From assembly GCF_000001735.4 (NCBI RefSeq), contig NC_003076.8, forward strand, positions 2,480,001 to 2,544,000: a stretch of DNA of 64,000 bases, in the 5' to 3' direction. Below are positions 1 through 11,411 of the stretch, piece after piece. The notes under the pieces are model-generated. The model saw only the letters and a list, made by a program, of their open reading frames with translations. It searched no databases and had not been told where the DNA came from. This stretch comes from Arabidopsis thaliana (taxonomy: Eukaryota > Streptophyta > Magnoliopsida > Brassicales > Brassicaceae). Position 1 is the stretch's first letter, and every line of letters starts with the position of its first letter. Position numbers and translations under genes: made by a program.

Positions 1-2638
1 CAGAGACGACAAGAATGCCGCGATATCGAGGATGAACAGATTCTCTGGTAATACCCTGAAGAAACTGAATTCCAATGGACTGAAGAAGGGAGAATTAAAG
101 TTCCTATATCATTGACCATTGCTTTGCAATTAATCTATCATTTTGTTTCCTTGTTTGTTTTGCTAGTGCAATAGAACTATCAGTATCAGAAATAGAGACC
201 ATTTTCTCTCTTGGGGCCAAACCAAAACCAAAACCAGAACCTGAAAAAGTTCCACTGGTAATGTGAAATATTCCCAACACAATTGGTTATTGTCAGATAT
301 TTTAACTTGCTCCTTTCTGGTGGAGACTTTTGTCACGTAGCTATAAACAAGTGACTTTTGTGATTCAATATACATTCCACTCTTTTTGAAGAGTTGTTTG
401 TCTTATGACTTTCAAGATTGACCTAAGGAGAGCCACTAACACGGAAATTAGGCTAATGTTATTAAATATTCGGCTGCCTGATATGATTGTAAGCTCCAAA
501 ACCTACATTACCCTAAGAAAAAGTCATCACTGGTTAGTCTTTCATAGCTTAATGCTAATTATCCACATTTTTCTTTGCATCGTCCAGGCTGCAGCCATGG
601 CAATGGATGAGTCTCGACTAGATGATTTTGATCAAATAGAGAATCTTATTAACCTTTTCCCAACCAAGGAGGATATGAAGTTTCTTCTGGTTACCTCTTG
701 ACTTTTGAGTAGCATTTTCTACTTGTTTTGTGAAATATATATCAATTATTCACTTTTTATTGACACGAGTTCTTGTTCTTGGTCGTAATTGACTGATTTG
801 TTGTAGACCTACACTGGTGACAAGGGAAATTGTGAGCAGGTCTGTTGAAGTCTTGAGATTATCAATCTTGCACTGTTTTTGGTTCCTACTATATATTATG
901 GTTAGTAACTAGCTTACTTAGTTAATTCATTTTCTTCTGTCATCAATTTTGCTATCGCAGCTATTCCAGTACTTACAAGAGGTAGTGAAGGTGCCACGAG
1001 TAGAATCAAAGCTGAGAGTATTTTCCTTCAAGATTCAATTTGGCACTCAGGTCTGGTGGTATTATTACCTATAATGTTATTTTCTGTCTATCTGGTTCTT
1101 TGGAGAAAATATTTTTGGTTTCATCAGTAACTGTAGATTCTTGATCCCTTTTTTTTTTTTTTTTTTAAATGATGATTACTTTGCAGATAACAAAACTCAC
1201 TAAAGGTTTAAATGCGGTAAATTCAGCATGTGAGGAGGTAAGATTTTTGTGCAGTCCATTTGCGTTTCTCTTTCTTGGACCATTAATCGATCTCCTCATT
1301 TCTTGTTCATCAGATACGTACTTCACAAAAGCTAAAAGATATTATGGAAAATATTCTGTGCCTGGGGAACATATTGAACCAAGGAACTGGGAGGGGTGAG
1401 TGAGTATTTCTATTATTTTTACCCAAATATCTTTTGGCTTTAAGATATTTCCTAACGCAACATAATAAAATCTGTGTGTTGTTCAATGTGAGCTAAGAAA
1501 AGAATGGCGCCTTTGTTTCATTGCATCATATATACTTTTGTTTTGTCTGAACGTAAATTCTTTGTGGTTGATAAAGACCCTTGTTCTTTTTTCTGAAGGC
1601 AGGGCAGTGGGATTCAGGTTGGATAGTTTATTGATATTAAGCGAGACACGTGCTGATAACAGCAAGATGACTCTCATGCATTATCTTTGCAAGGTAAAAT
1701 ACAATGCGAAAGAAAGAAACATGCAGCGTCTTTGCTTTAGAAATCATGAAACCCTCCTCTTTGCTTTTCCCAGGTCCTTGCTTCCAAGGCATCAGATCTA
1801 CTGGACTTCCATAAAGATCTTGAAAGTCTTGAATCAGCTTCAAAGGTTTTCCTTTCTACTTACTTTTTCCGTCCTGCTGTAATTGGCTCATCATTTGATT
1901 GTCCTGTCTATTGCAGATACAGTTGAAGTCTTTGGCTGAGGAAATACAAGCTATAACCAAAGGATTGGAAAAACTGAAGCAGGAGCTTACCGCATCCGAA
2001 ACTGATGGTCCTGTTTCTCAAGTTTTCCGTAAAGTATGTTGCTGTTTTTCTATCTTCTCCATCTTTTGCATATCTTTTATCAATCATGATTCATGAATTT
2101 GAGATTAGGTCCTGACTGTGCCACATAACTAAATCTTCCATCAATACCAGCTGCTAAAATCTAGTTTTAATGTTTTTTCAACAGTTATTGAAGGAGTTCA
2201 TATCCAATGCTGAGACTCAAGTAGCAACTGTGATGGCTCTTTACTACCCCGCGGTAATTTTTGTCAACCTCTACTAGATTCCAAGCGCCTTACCTTTGAC
2301 AATGTGTTTGGTCCTGAATTTGCCATTTTTTCTTGAATCAATCTAATTATGATGGACGACAGAGAGGAAATGCTGAGGCACTTGCACACTATTTTGGCTA
2401 CCATTATCCATTTGAACAAGGTATGCCTCGGAAACAATAAACTTCATCCTCATTTATTCTAATACCATAGAAAGTGGCTCATTGCTAATAACATACATGG
2501 TGATCGATTGCTGCAGTTACCGCGACACTCTTGAGTTTTATAAGGTTGTTTAAGAAAGCACATGAAGAGAATGTCAAGCAAGCGGAGTTGGAGAAGAAGA
2601 AAGCTGCAAAGGAGGCGGAAATGGAGAAGACGAAGTAA
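1..2638 (+). CDS. FH19: Formin (FH2 domain), 3' part; probably formin-like protein 19
   Basis: Formins nucleate and elongate unbranched actin filaments through the FH2 domain, and this is the C-terminal 366 residues of one. Thirteen in-phase exons can be read: 1-47, 167-257, 417-488, 588-689, 807-839, 961-1050, 1187-1237, 1314-1395, 1599-1693, 1774-1845, 1917-2033, 2185-2253 and 2363-2420, then a last exon 2517-2638 ending in TAA. FH2 hallmarks include LSVSEIETIFS near the left edge, LGNILNQGTGRGRAVGFRLD for the conserved GNxLN..GxxxGF block, and a lysine/glutamate-rich C-terminal tail. No proline-rich FH1 region or transmembrane segment lies inside the window; upstream parts are cut off. It looks like a type II formin without an actin-bundling tail. 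The FH19/At5g07780 label is from memory of gene order. Family assignment is firm; the first exon (1-47) is the least certain. Confidence 0.88.
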
Positions 2639-2693
2639 CGAGTCAGTGTCACTAAGAAAAAGAGCAAGCGGAGTTGGAGAAGAAGAAAGCTGC
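2577..2693 (+). repeat. 31-bp perfect direct repeat, coding copy and 3' UTR copy
   Basis: Positions 2577-2607, inside the last formin exon and encoding part of the KQAELEKKKAA tail, recur exactly at 2663-2693, which lies 25 bp after the stop codon. The spacing is 86 bp. It looks like a local duplication of the end of the coding region. Confidence 0.9.
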
Positions 2694-4072
2694 CTTATAT
2701 AACTGACCATAGTGTGGTAACTCAGATGTTCTTTTGTGTTGAAATAAACAAGTGATGTATATACTTTCACTGCTTGGTTTTGTTAAAATGTGTGTGGTTG
2801 AGAAAAAAAAACAGTTGAAATTTGCATTCAATTAAAATATTTGATACTAATTCGAACTTGGGACTCTGAACAGAAGAAGAAGTCCTCCTCCCAAGTCAAC
2901 TGATATTTTATGTGTGGGCCGATCTACAATTTCTTTTATTTTCGTAAAATGGCCCATTTAAAGGCCTTCAAGACTGAACCGGTTCGACCGGATGGTTTGT
3001 CTTAAAAAATTGATTTTAATTCTTTCCAATAAATGAGGATTTGGTTTGCTGGATCTGTAATTCTCCAGAAATAGTTTTTTTGTTCACTTTTTTTCTATGT
3101 AGGAAATGATAAAAAGAGAATAATTTTCTCTGACTTGGGAAAGTAAGGATACATTAAATGAATAAATGTAATAAGAAAAAGACAAGAGGAGGAAGAAGAA
3201 GAAGAATCAGATAGAGACGAAAAAAGGAGTAATAATCTTTTTTTTTCTTTTTCTTGGAGTTGGAGTGGGTCTTTTCTCTCACACAGGTCTCTCTCTTCTC
3301 AACTCTTCCCATGTTGTTTCGCTTCTTCTGTAAGATTTCTGTAAGTTAGTTCCCTCAGAAAATTCTCCATTCTCCATTTTCCTGCAATCCAATATCTTTA
3401 TCTCCAAAGATAATGGCCCAGCAGATCTCAGATATATAGAAGATCCCTCTTCTTTTGGTCCACTTTCCCTTGTTTACATTTTCCCGAGAAAACAAAAAGA
3501 AAGCTTTTTTGCTTTTTTTTCTTTCTTCTCTGCTTTCCCAGCTTTCAAGCTTCTGAAGTAAAAGAACGAAGCTTTGTGTTAAAATCTCAGAATTTTGATT
3601 ATTCTTCGGATTGAAAAAAACTGTTCCTTTTCCTAAAGGTAGATCCTTTCACTCGTTTTGATTTCTGGGTTTCTTCATCGGCAGATTTTTTGTTCTGTTT
3701 CTTTCTTTAAATACTCATTTAAAATCTATACTTTCTTTCATTACTATGTTCTTCTAGGAATCTAGCTCAAAGTTTCATCTTTTGCTTCCTTCTTGGTCTT
3801 TAATGCTTACAATGTCTTGTTTTCTTCTTCTTTTTTTGGCAATCAACAATGTCTTGTTTTAAAGCTTGGTTTTTCTTTTAAACCACTTATGATTTTTCTG
3901 CCTACAAAATGTTGTTAATAGTCTTTGAGATCTTATCTTAAATCTCATCTTTTTACATTTGCATATTTTGTTTGTATAGAGAAGCAGATTTGATGATGCA
4001 TTGTGGGGTTTACTTTTTTATTTTATTTTAATGATATTCTTTCTTGGTGCAGAGTGTGAAAGTGAATGAAGA
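2639..4072 (+). promoter_or_regulatory. Intergenic region, promoter and 5' leader of the DUF863 gene
   Basis: No protein gene is seen here. It holds the formin 3' end, two site II-type motifs (TGGGCC at 2925-2930, GGCCCA at 2951-2956) and then pyrimidine- and purine-rich leader sequence from about 3180. A probable 5' UTR intron runs from 3639 (AAAG|GTAGAT) to 4052 (GTGCAG|AGTG), 20 bp before the start codon. Confidence 0.6.
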
Positions 4073-6107
4073 ATGCAGCAGAACAGCTTTTTCCTTGGGG
4101 TAAACCGTGACATTACGGATGCTAGAACTGCCTCTGGCTGGAGTTTGTGTCCTGTACTAGACATTGATACGACTAGATACGGCGTGAACGTGCATGTTGA
4201 TGATACATTCTCTTTCTTGTATAGTGATCTTTATCTTAGACAAGTAAAAGAAGCATTAAGACACACCATGCTTGTACATGAATCTGTCTTTGAAAGTCAG
4301 GTGCGTTTTCTTTTGTAATGCTTCTTCATCTTTGTTGTTTCCTGTTTCCTCTCAAGTTTAAGAGTTTGATACTTTTTCCATTTCAGATCTGTGAGCTTCA
4401 TCGTCTGTATCGGAAGCAGAAGGAGCTGATGATGGAAATGGAGGAAACTCGACATAATAAGGCCTTGTACTTGAATTCTGGTTTGCCTATCCCTAGAACA
4501 CACTGGATGAGTTCGAGCATTTCCGCATACCAAACTAGGAATTTGCCTCATGAAGAAGAAAACATTTCTAGACTTCTTGTAGATAACAAGGTTGAGAAGT
4601 TTGAAAAGAAGAAGGTCTTGGATCTTGAATTACCGGTTTTTGAGTATAGTGATATGCTTGAAGAAGTCCATGAAGCTCAAAACTTTTTGGAAGAGCAATC
4701 TCTGCAAAGGATGTCTCTGGATTCGGGTAAGCAGTCGAGTAAGCTACAACTTGATTTGAATGAACCTGCCAAGATTGAGGAACATTCAGATTATGTGTTC
4801 AATCAGTTTCTAAGTTCAGTTATATCAAATGAAATTGGAGAAGAGTCTGATACAAAGAATGAGGGAGAAAGTTTAGTAAAAGGTTCCAATGGGATAAATG
4901 AAGCGCAAGGATCTGTAAAATGTCGAGAAGGTAAGAAAATGGAACAATAGGTTTCTTCTTAAGCATTTTGTCACACTTTCTTAATATATTGAATGAAGCC
5001 TAAATGTTCTGTTATATCTTTTGAGCAGATTACGTAATTGACTTGAATATGTCTCCCCCGTCATCCGAAGAAGAATTAACTATTGTTAAGAAGTTTGAAA
5101 CCGAGAAACCTCAAGAGTCTTCTTCAGTTTCGCTGCATGGAAAACACGGTTTAGATCAGCCGCAAGGGGTTGTCCAAGAGCTACCATGTTTAACTAGCAC
5201 TTTACTTTTGGACAAGCGATATAAGTCATTGATGACAAGGTCAAGGTCAAGGAACAAGGTAAAACATTGTCCAAGCAACAAAACCTTCAAAGGCTCAGAT
5301 CATGACCCGCACTCGAGTGGTCAAGCCTCCTCAGAATCTCAAAGCAATCAAACGAGTATGGAGAAAGGGAGTTCAAGTTCTTTGTCTGAGGCAAAATCTG
5401 CAAAAAAGGGGACTAGTCTAGGAAACAAAAGGCATTGTAAACCACAAATGAAATCCAGTAAGGGTCAAAAAGTAGTTGCGAAAAGGAGTGGAAGAGTTAA
5501 ACGGAAGAGGAGCAGAAGGATATCTCTTGTTGCAGAGGGAAATTATCAACAAGTATCTGCAGCTGAGGCTATAGTTGATATTTCTAGAAAGTCTGGTCGA
5601 GAAACTGCTGCTTGTATCACTTCCTTAAGCAAAAATCTACTTTGGTTCGCCGACATTTCTTCCTCGGTTGCTGAGGACAACAAAATAGACACATTGCAGC
5701 TGACAGAAAAGAAGCTAGAGGAGCACGAGACAAATCTAAGGTTGAACTCTTCAGACAACATTGCAGCAGTCTCCAGCATTGTCCTTAAAAAGCAGAGGAG
5801 AAGCCGAGCCAGGCAAGGGAAGCGGAAATGCCAAGATGACCAGCACATTGTGGACACATTTTCAGAATGGGAAGCTAATGATGATCTGCAGGTAATAGGA
5901 AAGCTAATGGAAGCGTCTGACTTAAAATGGAATTGCTGGTTCCCTAAGAACAAGAGCAAAAGCTCTCCTCCTAAACCAGTAGATGCTTTCACTTCCTCCG
6001 GGGAAGAAAAAACAGGCGTCGATTGGGGAGCATTAAGAAAGCGAAGACGAGGCTCTAGAATTCCTGCTGCTGATTTTAAGCATATGATCATCAACCAAGT
6101 AGTATAG
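4073..6107 (+). CDS. DUF863-type nuclear protein with EAR-like motifs
   Basis: Three exons (4073-4300, 4387-4930, 5029-6107) join in phase to give 616 aa; I recall At5g07790 as this locus. The biochemical role of the family is not established. Family signatures are the N-terminal VFESQICELHRLYRKQKELM segment across the first intron, LDLELPVFEYSD, LDLNEP, and NLLWFADISSSVAED near the C-terminus. Basic runs (KRSGRVKRKRSRR, LRKRRRGSR) look like nuclear localisation signals. LDLEL (4618-4632) and LQLDL (around 4744-4758) match the LxLxL form of the EAR repression motif, and DLNMSP (5040-5057) matches DLNxxP. I infer a nuclear protein that may recruit co-repressors. The start is the first ATG after the leader intron. 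Codons and splice sites look ordinary. Confidence 0.85.
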
Positions 6108-6716
6108 CCAAACTAAAGAGGTAATTACAATACTTGCTATAGTTTGCTTCATGTTTTTTTGGAGAATCAAGAATCTTACGGAAGATGATGATTTTTGTAA
6201 CAAGTCTTGTTCTAGAAATGAAGACTACATAGGAGATGATATTAAACTGTTAGAATATCAGTTCATCAAAAGGCAAAGAATGTGTGTTTAAACTGGAGAT
6301 GGTACTGAAGAAGTTATACATATATAAGCACTGCAAATGAAAGTTCAAAGTTTGTTAGACCAAAGATTATCAGTCTTCAACATTACCATGACAATGACCA
6401 TGGCCATTGTGTTTTTAATTAATGATTCTTGACTTGGTCCATTCAAAGGTTCAAAGCTTTACTTTTGCCTCAAATTTATATGGTTTCTGATTTCTGAGGA
6501 AAATGTTTATAACCAAATTGATGTCTTTTTAAAATAGAGATCTCCATTGATGTTGCTTACGATATTGTACTATACTGATGAAACAAATGTATGGATATAA
6601 ATAGTCAACCAAAAACGTAGGCAGATCAAACTAAATAAAGGAAAGAAACAACAAACAAACAAATGTATGAATATATAATAAACTCTTTCTTTCTAACATA
6701 ACGATAAATGAGTAAT
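6108..6716. other. Convergent intergenic spacer
   Basis: The 3' ends of the DUF863 gene (+) and the FMO gene (-) face each other here. I see only AT-rich 3' UTR-like sequence with polyadenylation-like A-rich signals on both strands and no further gene. Confidence 0.6.
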
Positions 6717-9241
6717 TCAAGAATTGAAGTTTGTGAAATGAGAGCTTTGAAGAGCTTCTTGTAGGAGTTCATGATCATCCCAAGAATCGCGATAAGTCTC
6801 AAGATTTTCTTGTGAATTATTGAGAGCAGACAAACATAGTAGCTTTCTCCAATCTTCTAAATGCGGAAACCCAACATAATCCGCGTACTTATCGCAATAC
6901 TATAAGCAAAGAGATTCAAACACAAACTTTTTTATTAGGGCAATGAAATCAAAAGTATACAAAAATGTTAAAAAAAATTGTCAGGAAGGTTTTATTAACT
7001 ACCGTGAAATCGGCAATGTCGTGAGTGTTGTGTTTAGGGACTCCGGCTAGATCTCTTGACCGGTAAAACTCGTCTACTGATTGTAACATTTGGTCAGGAG
7101 AAGGAAGAGATGACTTTCCTGACAAAACTTGTGCTATCCATTTTGCTTGTGCTTCAAAGAATGGGAATCCTATCAACTGCAAAATACCAAAAATGAATTG
7201 TCAAATTTTGTTTAGAGGTAAAACCAATGATGTTTTAGTTAAAACAAAAAAAAAAAGAGATAAAATAAAGGACCTTTCTGGGGATACCGACAAAGGAGAG
7301 AGAAGGGGAGAGACAAGGAGGGAAAGTGTGTTCGAAGAGTGGACCAACTCTATCATCATCCACTTCTATTCTTCCTTTACTCTCAAGAAATGGAAACTTG
7401 TACGAGTACCTGTGTTTTGGTCCCCCAACATATAAATTATTACTTTAAGTAATAAACAAAATACATAAAAGATCCACAAAATGCATAAAAGATCTAAAAA
7501 CATATGACAGAAATTGATTATTGTTGTACAATATGATGGCCCCAAGAACTAGGGGAAATCAATTGAGAAGACCAATGTAGAAAAGATTTGTAGCCCACTC
7601 ATTCTGGCTTTTACATACTATACTATAATATAATATTGATATTTTCAGTGATATATAAGTGAATTTGTATTTTTTGTTCGATCGATATGATTTTCTAGTA
7701 AGACTAATATCTAAGTTACGCAATATCAAAAAAAAAAAAAAAAAGTTACGCAATATCATGCAGATTCCAATAATTTATTATTTCTTTTCCAGTCTTTTTT
7801 TTCTTACATGAAACAATAATTTATGAAGACCACAATACCCCACAAAGCCAAAACACAATTAATTAAATTTAACTTAACGTTAACTAATTACGGCGGCTAA
7901 ACACTATCTGAGAAACCTTAAACATCATCATCTATTTGTCTTCTCTAACGGAAACAAAAAGTAGTAATTTTAGTCTATTTACTCAAAGTTGTTTATATAT
8001 GCGAATCATCTGTTTTATAATGAACTAATATTTTTATCATGTAAATAAATAGATTAAGATAAGGTTTTTCGTTTATCTAAAGATCTAAATCTTACCCGGT
8101 GCAATATAAAATTGTATCAGCGACGACCCAAGAACCATCCACAAAAATGACTTTCCCATCATCCTCTAAAGATTCAATCTACAAAACAAAAATCAAAGAA
8201 TGAAACTTTTAAATCCAAATTTATACAAACTATATTATTAAAGTGAAGAGAACCTGTGGGTGAATAAGAAGGTTTGGGTGTTTGGAAATGACTTTTGAAA
8301 GGCCAGAAGATATATCAAGTGTCTTGGCACTTAAATGAACTTCCTTTGCCACTTCCACAAGCTCCATTGATATGTCTTGTCCACTCATTGAGTTCCCAAC
8401 CACCACCACCACCTATCACCATCATCATAACCATCACCGTCATCATAACCATAACCATCATTATCATCACCAAAATTAAAGATATAAAAGTTTCAATTAC
8501 CTCATTACGAAATGGATCAGGCACCCTGTAAACATGGCTATGAATTTGCTTCCTTTTCCAAGAATCCATTCCTATAACCATCAAAGAAACATGAAAAAAC
8601 AAATCAATAACCATAGATACACATAACATGATTAAATGCGAAAATAATATGAACAATAATATACCTTTAATAGAGGGCAATCTAGGGTGAGAGTAATGAC
8701 CAGTAGCAACAACAACAGCATCAAAGATCTCTTCCATAACCTTACCACTAAATTTCTCTCTACTTCTCACAATCCACTTCTTCACATCATCCTCTTCTTC
8801 TTTTTCTCCTACAAACTCAACCCTAACATTAAACCTAATCATCTCTCTTAACCCAAAAGCTTCACTAAAGTCCTTAAGATACAACCAAAGCTCCTTATGC
8901 CCTGGAAACCTCCTCATATCTCTCCCTTTCTTCGCCAAAAACGGAAAATCCGAATAACCCATTATCTCTCTCGGTGAGGTTAGCCTCAAGGAAGAGTAAA
9001 TGCTGCTATGGACCTTCAGTTCACCATTAATGGAACCACTACTTCTTCCTAAGGGATCTTCTTCTTCTACGTTTGGTTGATAGAACCATTGACCTCCTAC
9101 GTCTTCGTTTTGCTCCAACACCACCACTTTGTGTCCTTCTTTTCTTAGCTCCCTTGCCGAGACTAACCCCGCCGGTCCAGCTCCGATCACACATACCTTC
9201 TTTGATCGGCTCCTTGATGCTTCTGATGTGAACGTAACCAT
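6717..9241 (-). CDS. Flavin-containing monooxygenase, FMO GS-OX-like (probably GS-OX-like 9)
   Basis: Flavin monooxygenases use FAD, NADPH and O2 to oxygenate nucleophilic S or N atoms; the GS-OX branch S-oxygenates methylthioalkyl glucosinolates, but GS-OX-like members have not all been shown to do this. Seven exons read on the minus strand: 8665-9241, 8501-8571, 8254-8412, 8096-8178, 7274-7409, 7003-7176 and 6717-6899, totalling 1,383 nt (460 aa). Visible motifs are the FAD-binding GAGPAG near residue 20, EQNEDVGGQW, the HSHVYRVPDPFRN block after the first intron, and the NADPH-binding VVVVVGNSMSG. The enzyme appears complete. An in-frame ATG at 9310 would add 23 residues, but 9241 gives the usual family length. 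The substrate cannot be told from sequence. I recall the locus as At5g07800. Confidence 0.92.
8403..8482. repeat. Imperfect trinucleotide (ACC/ATC) tract over a splice acceptor
   Basis: A CCA/CAT/ACC-rich tract starts in exon 3 of the FMO gene, where it encodes the run of valines in the NADPH-binding motif, and continues through the minus-strand acceptor at 8413-8414 into the intron. Confidence 0.7.
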
Positions 9242-11411
9242 ACTTGTTAGTTTGAAGAAAGATGGATTTGGAATGGCTTCTTGATTTGGTTTCTTTGTGT
9301 GGTCTCTCACCGGAGGTTGTTTTTATAGTAGAAATTTAAGACTTCCTCACTACTACATCTCGATATGGCATGTTTCATATCTCTTTATTTTTTTACCTTT
9401 TGCTGGTTATATAATTATTACATTTCTAATCTTTTTGCAGATTACATAAAATTGTTTTGCTTATTTCAAGAAAAATGATATATTTGACAGAATAAATACA
9501 TGACAAATCAGACTGACTGGTAATAATAAAAAAATGAATTGTTAATAAATACGTACATTCTAACCTTCAAACTGATCAAAATCCTAATAAGTATTACCAT
9601 TTTGAATACTCAATTAAAAATAATAATTCAATGGGTCCCGATTTGATATCAAAAACTCTGACCGATCCACCTTCTTCGTCGATATGACTATTTTTGTAGG
9701 TCAAATTCATATTTCCACGAGAAAACTAGTGTTTCAAAACTTTTTTCTTTCTTTTCTTCCGGCAAAAGAGATTCATAATTAATTAAAAACCATCATTTTC
9801 CTTAGAAAACAATTTTAAAACTCTATATCATTGCTTTGGCAATTGGTTACTTAATTGTATGCTAAAAACGGTAACTATAATTAGCTTGGCAATATATCGG
9901 AGAGAGATACATGTGTTTTGATATTGATATAATTAATATATTTTTGTTGCATATATACTTATGCCTTATATTCTATTTTTAATTTTAACCGTATAGTTTG
10001 ATTTTTTTCTGAATTTTGGATGATAATTTATATGAAAACTCAGTATATACCGACTTACAAATATCAAATCTTATTAATATTAAAGTAAGAAAAAGTGAGA
10101 CAAAAAGTTAGTAAACCCTTTCGAACCAAGTTAAAAGAAAGGTGAAAAACAGTCTTGAGACACAAAATAATGGCTATGTGTCCCTCCAACTCAAAGAAAA
10201 CTCCTTGCTGTTAAAAGTTGTGCTTAGGGTTTGTTGGAAACATTACCCACCTCTATATAATATACATACATATAGTATATATGTATGGGAATCAAAGTGA
10301 AACTAAATTTAAATATGATAAATAATACAAATAAATGCTTTTAAATGTTATTTTCAACTAGTATAGGTTTATATATAAAAACTTGATTTTAAATAACAAA
10401 AATAACGAAATATCTACAATAGTTTTCCAAACATGAATGATATGTTATACATATCAATTATACATATATGATTATATATGCAAATATTACAAGTATAGAT
10501 AACCAAATTATTGAAATTGGGAGAGGAAGACTAAAATGGGTCCCCACATATTGGAAAGAGTAAGTCTTAAAGGCAAGGGAACATCAACAATTATTTCATT
10601 GGGCTCTTTATGATCCCATCCTCCTACGATTACATAACCCCTCATGAACTATAAAACCAAACTCAGATTTGATATATATAATTGATATTTTTATCTCATG
10701 AAAATTTAATAAGAAAATGGATAAAAACTCTATCTTCATGCAACGTATTGGGAGTTACGTATAAAAATGAATAAAATAGATGCAATTAAATTTTAATATG
10801 TAGGTTTCTCTGAAGTTTACCAGATTAAATTATAATGTACTTGTGTTTATCTTTTAAATAGTTGGTGAAAATGAGGTTCTCTTCTAAATAATAAGAGTTT
10901 GAAAACATTAAAAAAAATCAAAACATCCGATTAGCAGCCATGAAAATTGGTGTATGGAAACATTGAAATATTTGTTGTCAACAGTATTTTATATTATTAC
11001 TTATTAGTTTATGTAATAAAACGATGATACGTAATAGCACTGGATCGTCTCTTTGTTTTCTCCAGTATCTGTTTCGCCCATTGGAACATCCTTGCTTGTT
11101 AATTACACAACAAATTTTCTTTAATTTATTTATATAAAAAGAAAAAGTCTTGAGTATTTTCAATAATTAACTTCTTTTTGTTGCTTATTTATATAAAAAG
11201 AAAAAGTCTTGAGTATTTTTCTTTTTTTCAATATGACTTAGTATTACGCCATTTTAAAAAAAATTAGGACAACATTGCTTTTCTGACAAGAAACTGCCGA
11301 TGAAAGAGGCTTTGATTCCAAGCAAAACTGTGATTACAGATACAAGGATACAAACAGGACCTGTGCTTTGTCATTGAGAGGTCAATCTACTGACAAGTCA
11401 AAAAATGAGTT
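9242..11411. promoter_or_regulatory. AT-rich intergenic region with FMO promoter
   Basis: About 2.2 kb with no credible gene. The right side is the 3' flank of the SNF2-HNH gene and the left side is the FMO promoter and leader. Short ORFs here are AT-rich and show no domain or splice structure. It contains alternating AT runs (around 10240-10290 and 10430-10490) and a 35-bp tandem duplication at 11126-11219. Confidence 0.55.
11126..11219. repeat. 35-bp perfect direct repeat with 59-bp period
   Basis: The 35 bases at 11126-11160 recur exactly at 11185-11219, separated by 24 bp. The unit contains TATATAAAAAGAAAAAGTC. It is non-coding and lies about 200 bp beyond the stop codon of the SNF2-HNH gene. 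Confidence 0.9.

Noticed and set aside
2663..2693. An additional formin exon encoding a second QAELEKKKA unit
   Set aside because: The reading frame stops at 2636-2638 and no splice sites would join the repeated copy.
2845..2890. AATTCGAACTTGGGACTC, resembling the end of a minus-strand tRNA
   Set aside because: Flanking sequence does not fold into a cloverleaf and lacks an acceptor stem.
5546..6094. 182-codon open frame antisense to the last exon of the DUF863 gene
   Set aside because: It mirrors a well-supported coding exon, has no start context or domain, and its composition follows from the sense codons.
11126..11219. Possible CRISPR-like repeat
   Set aside because: Only two copies, with no spacer array and a eukaryotic context; it is a simple local duplication.
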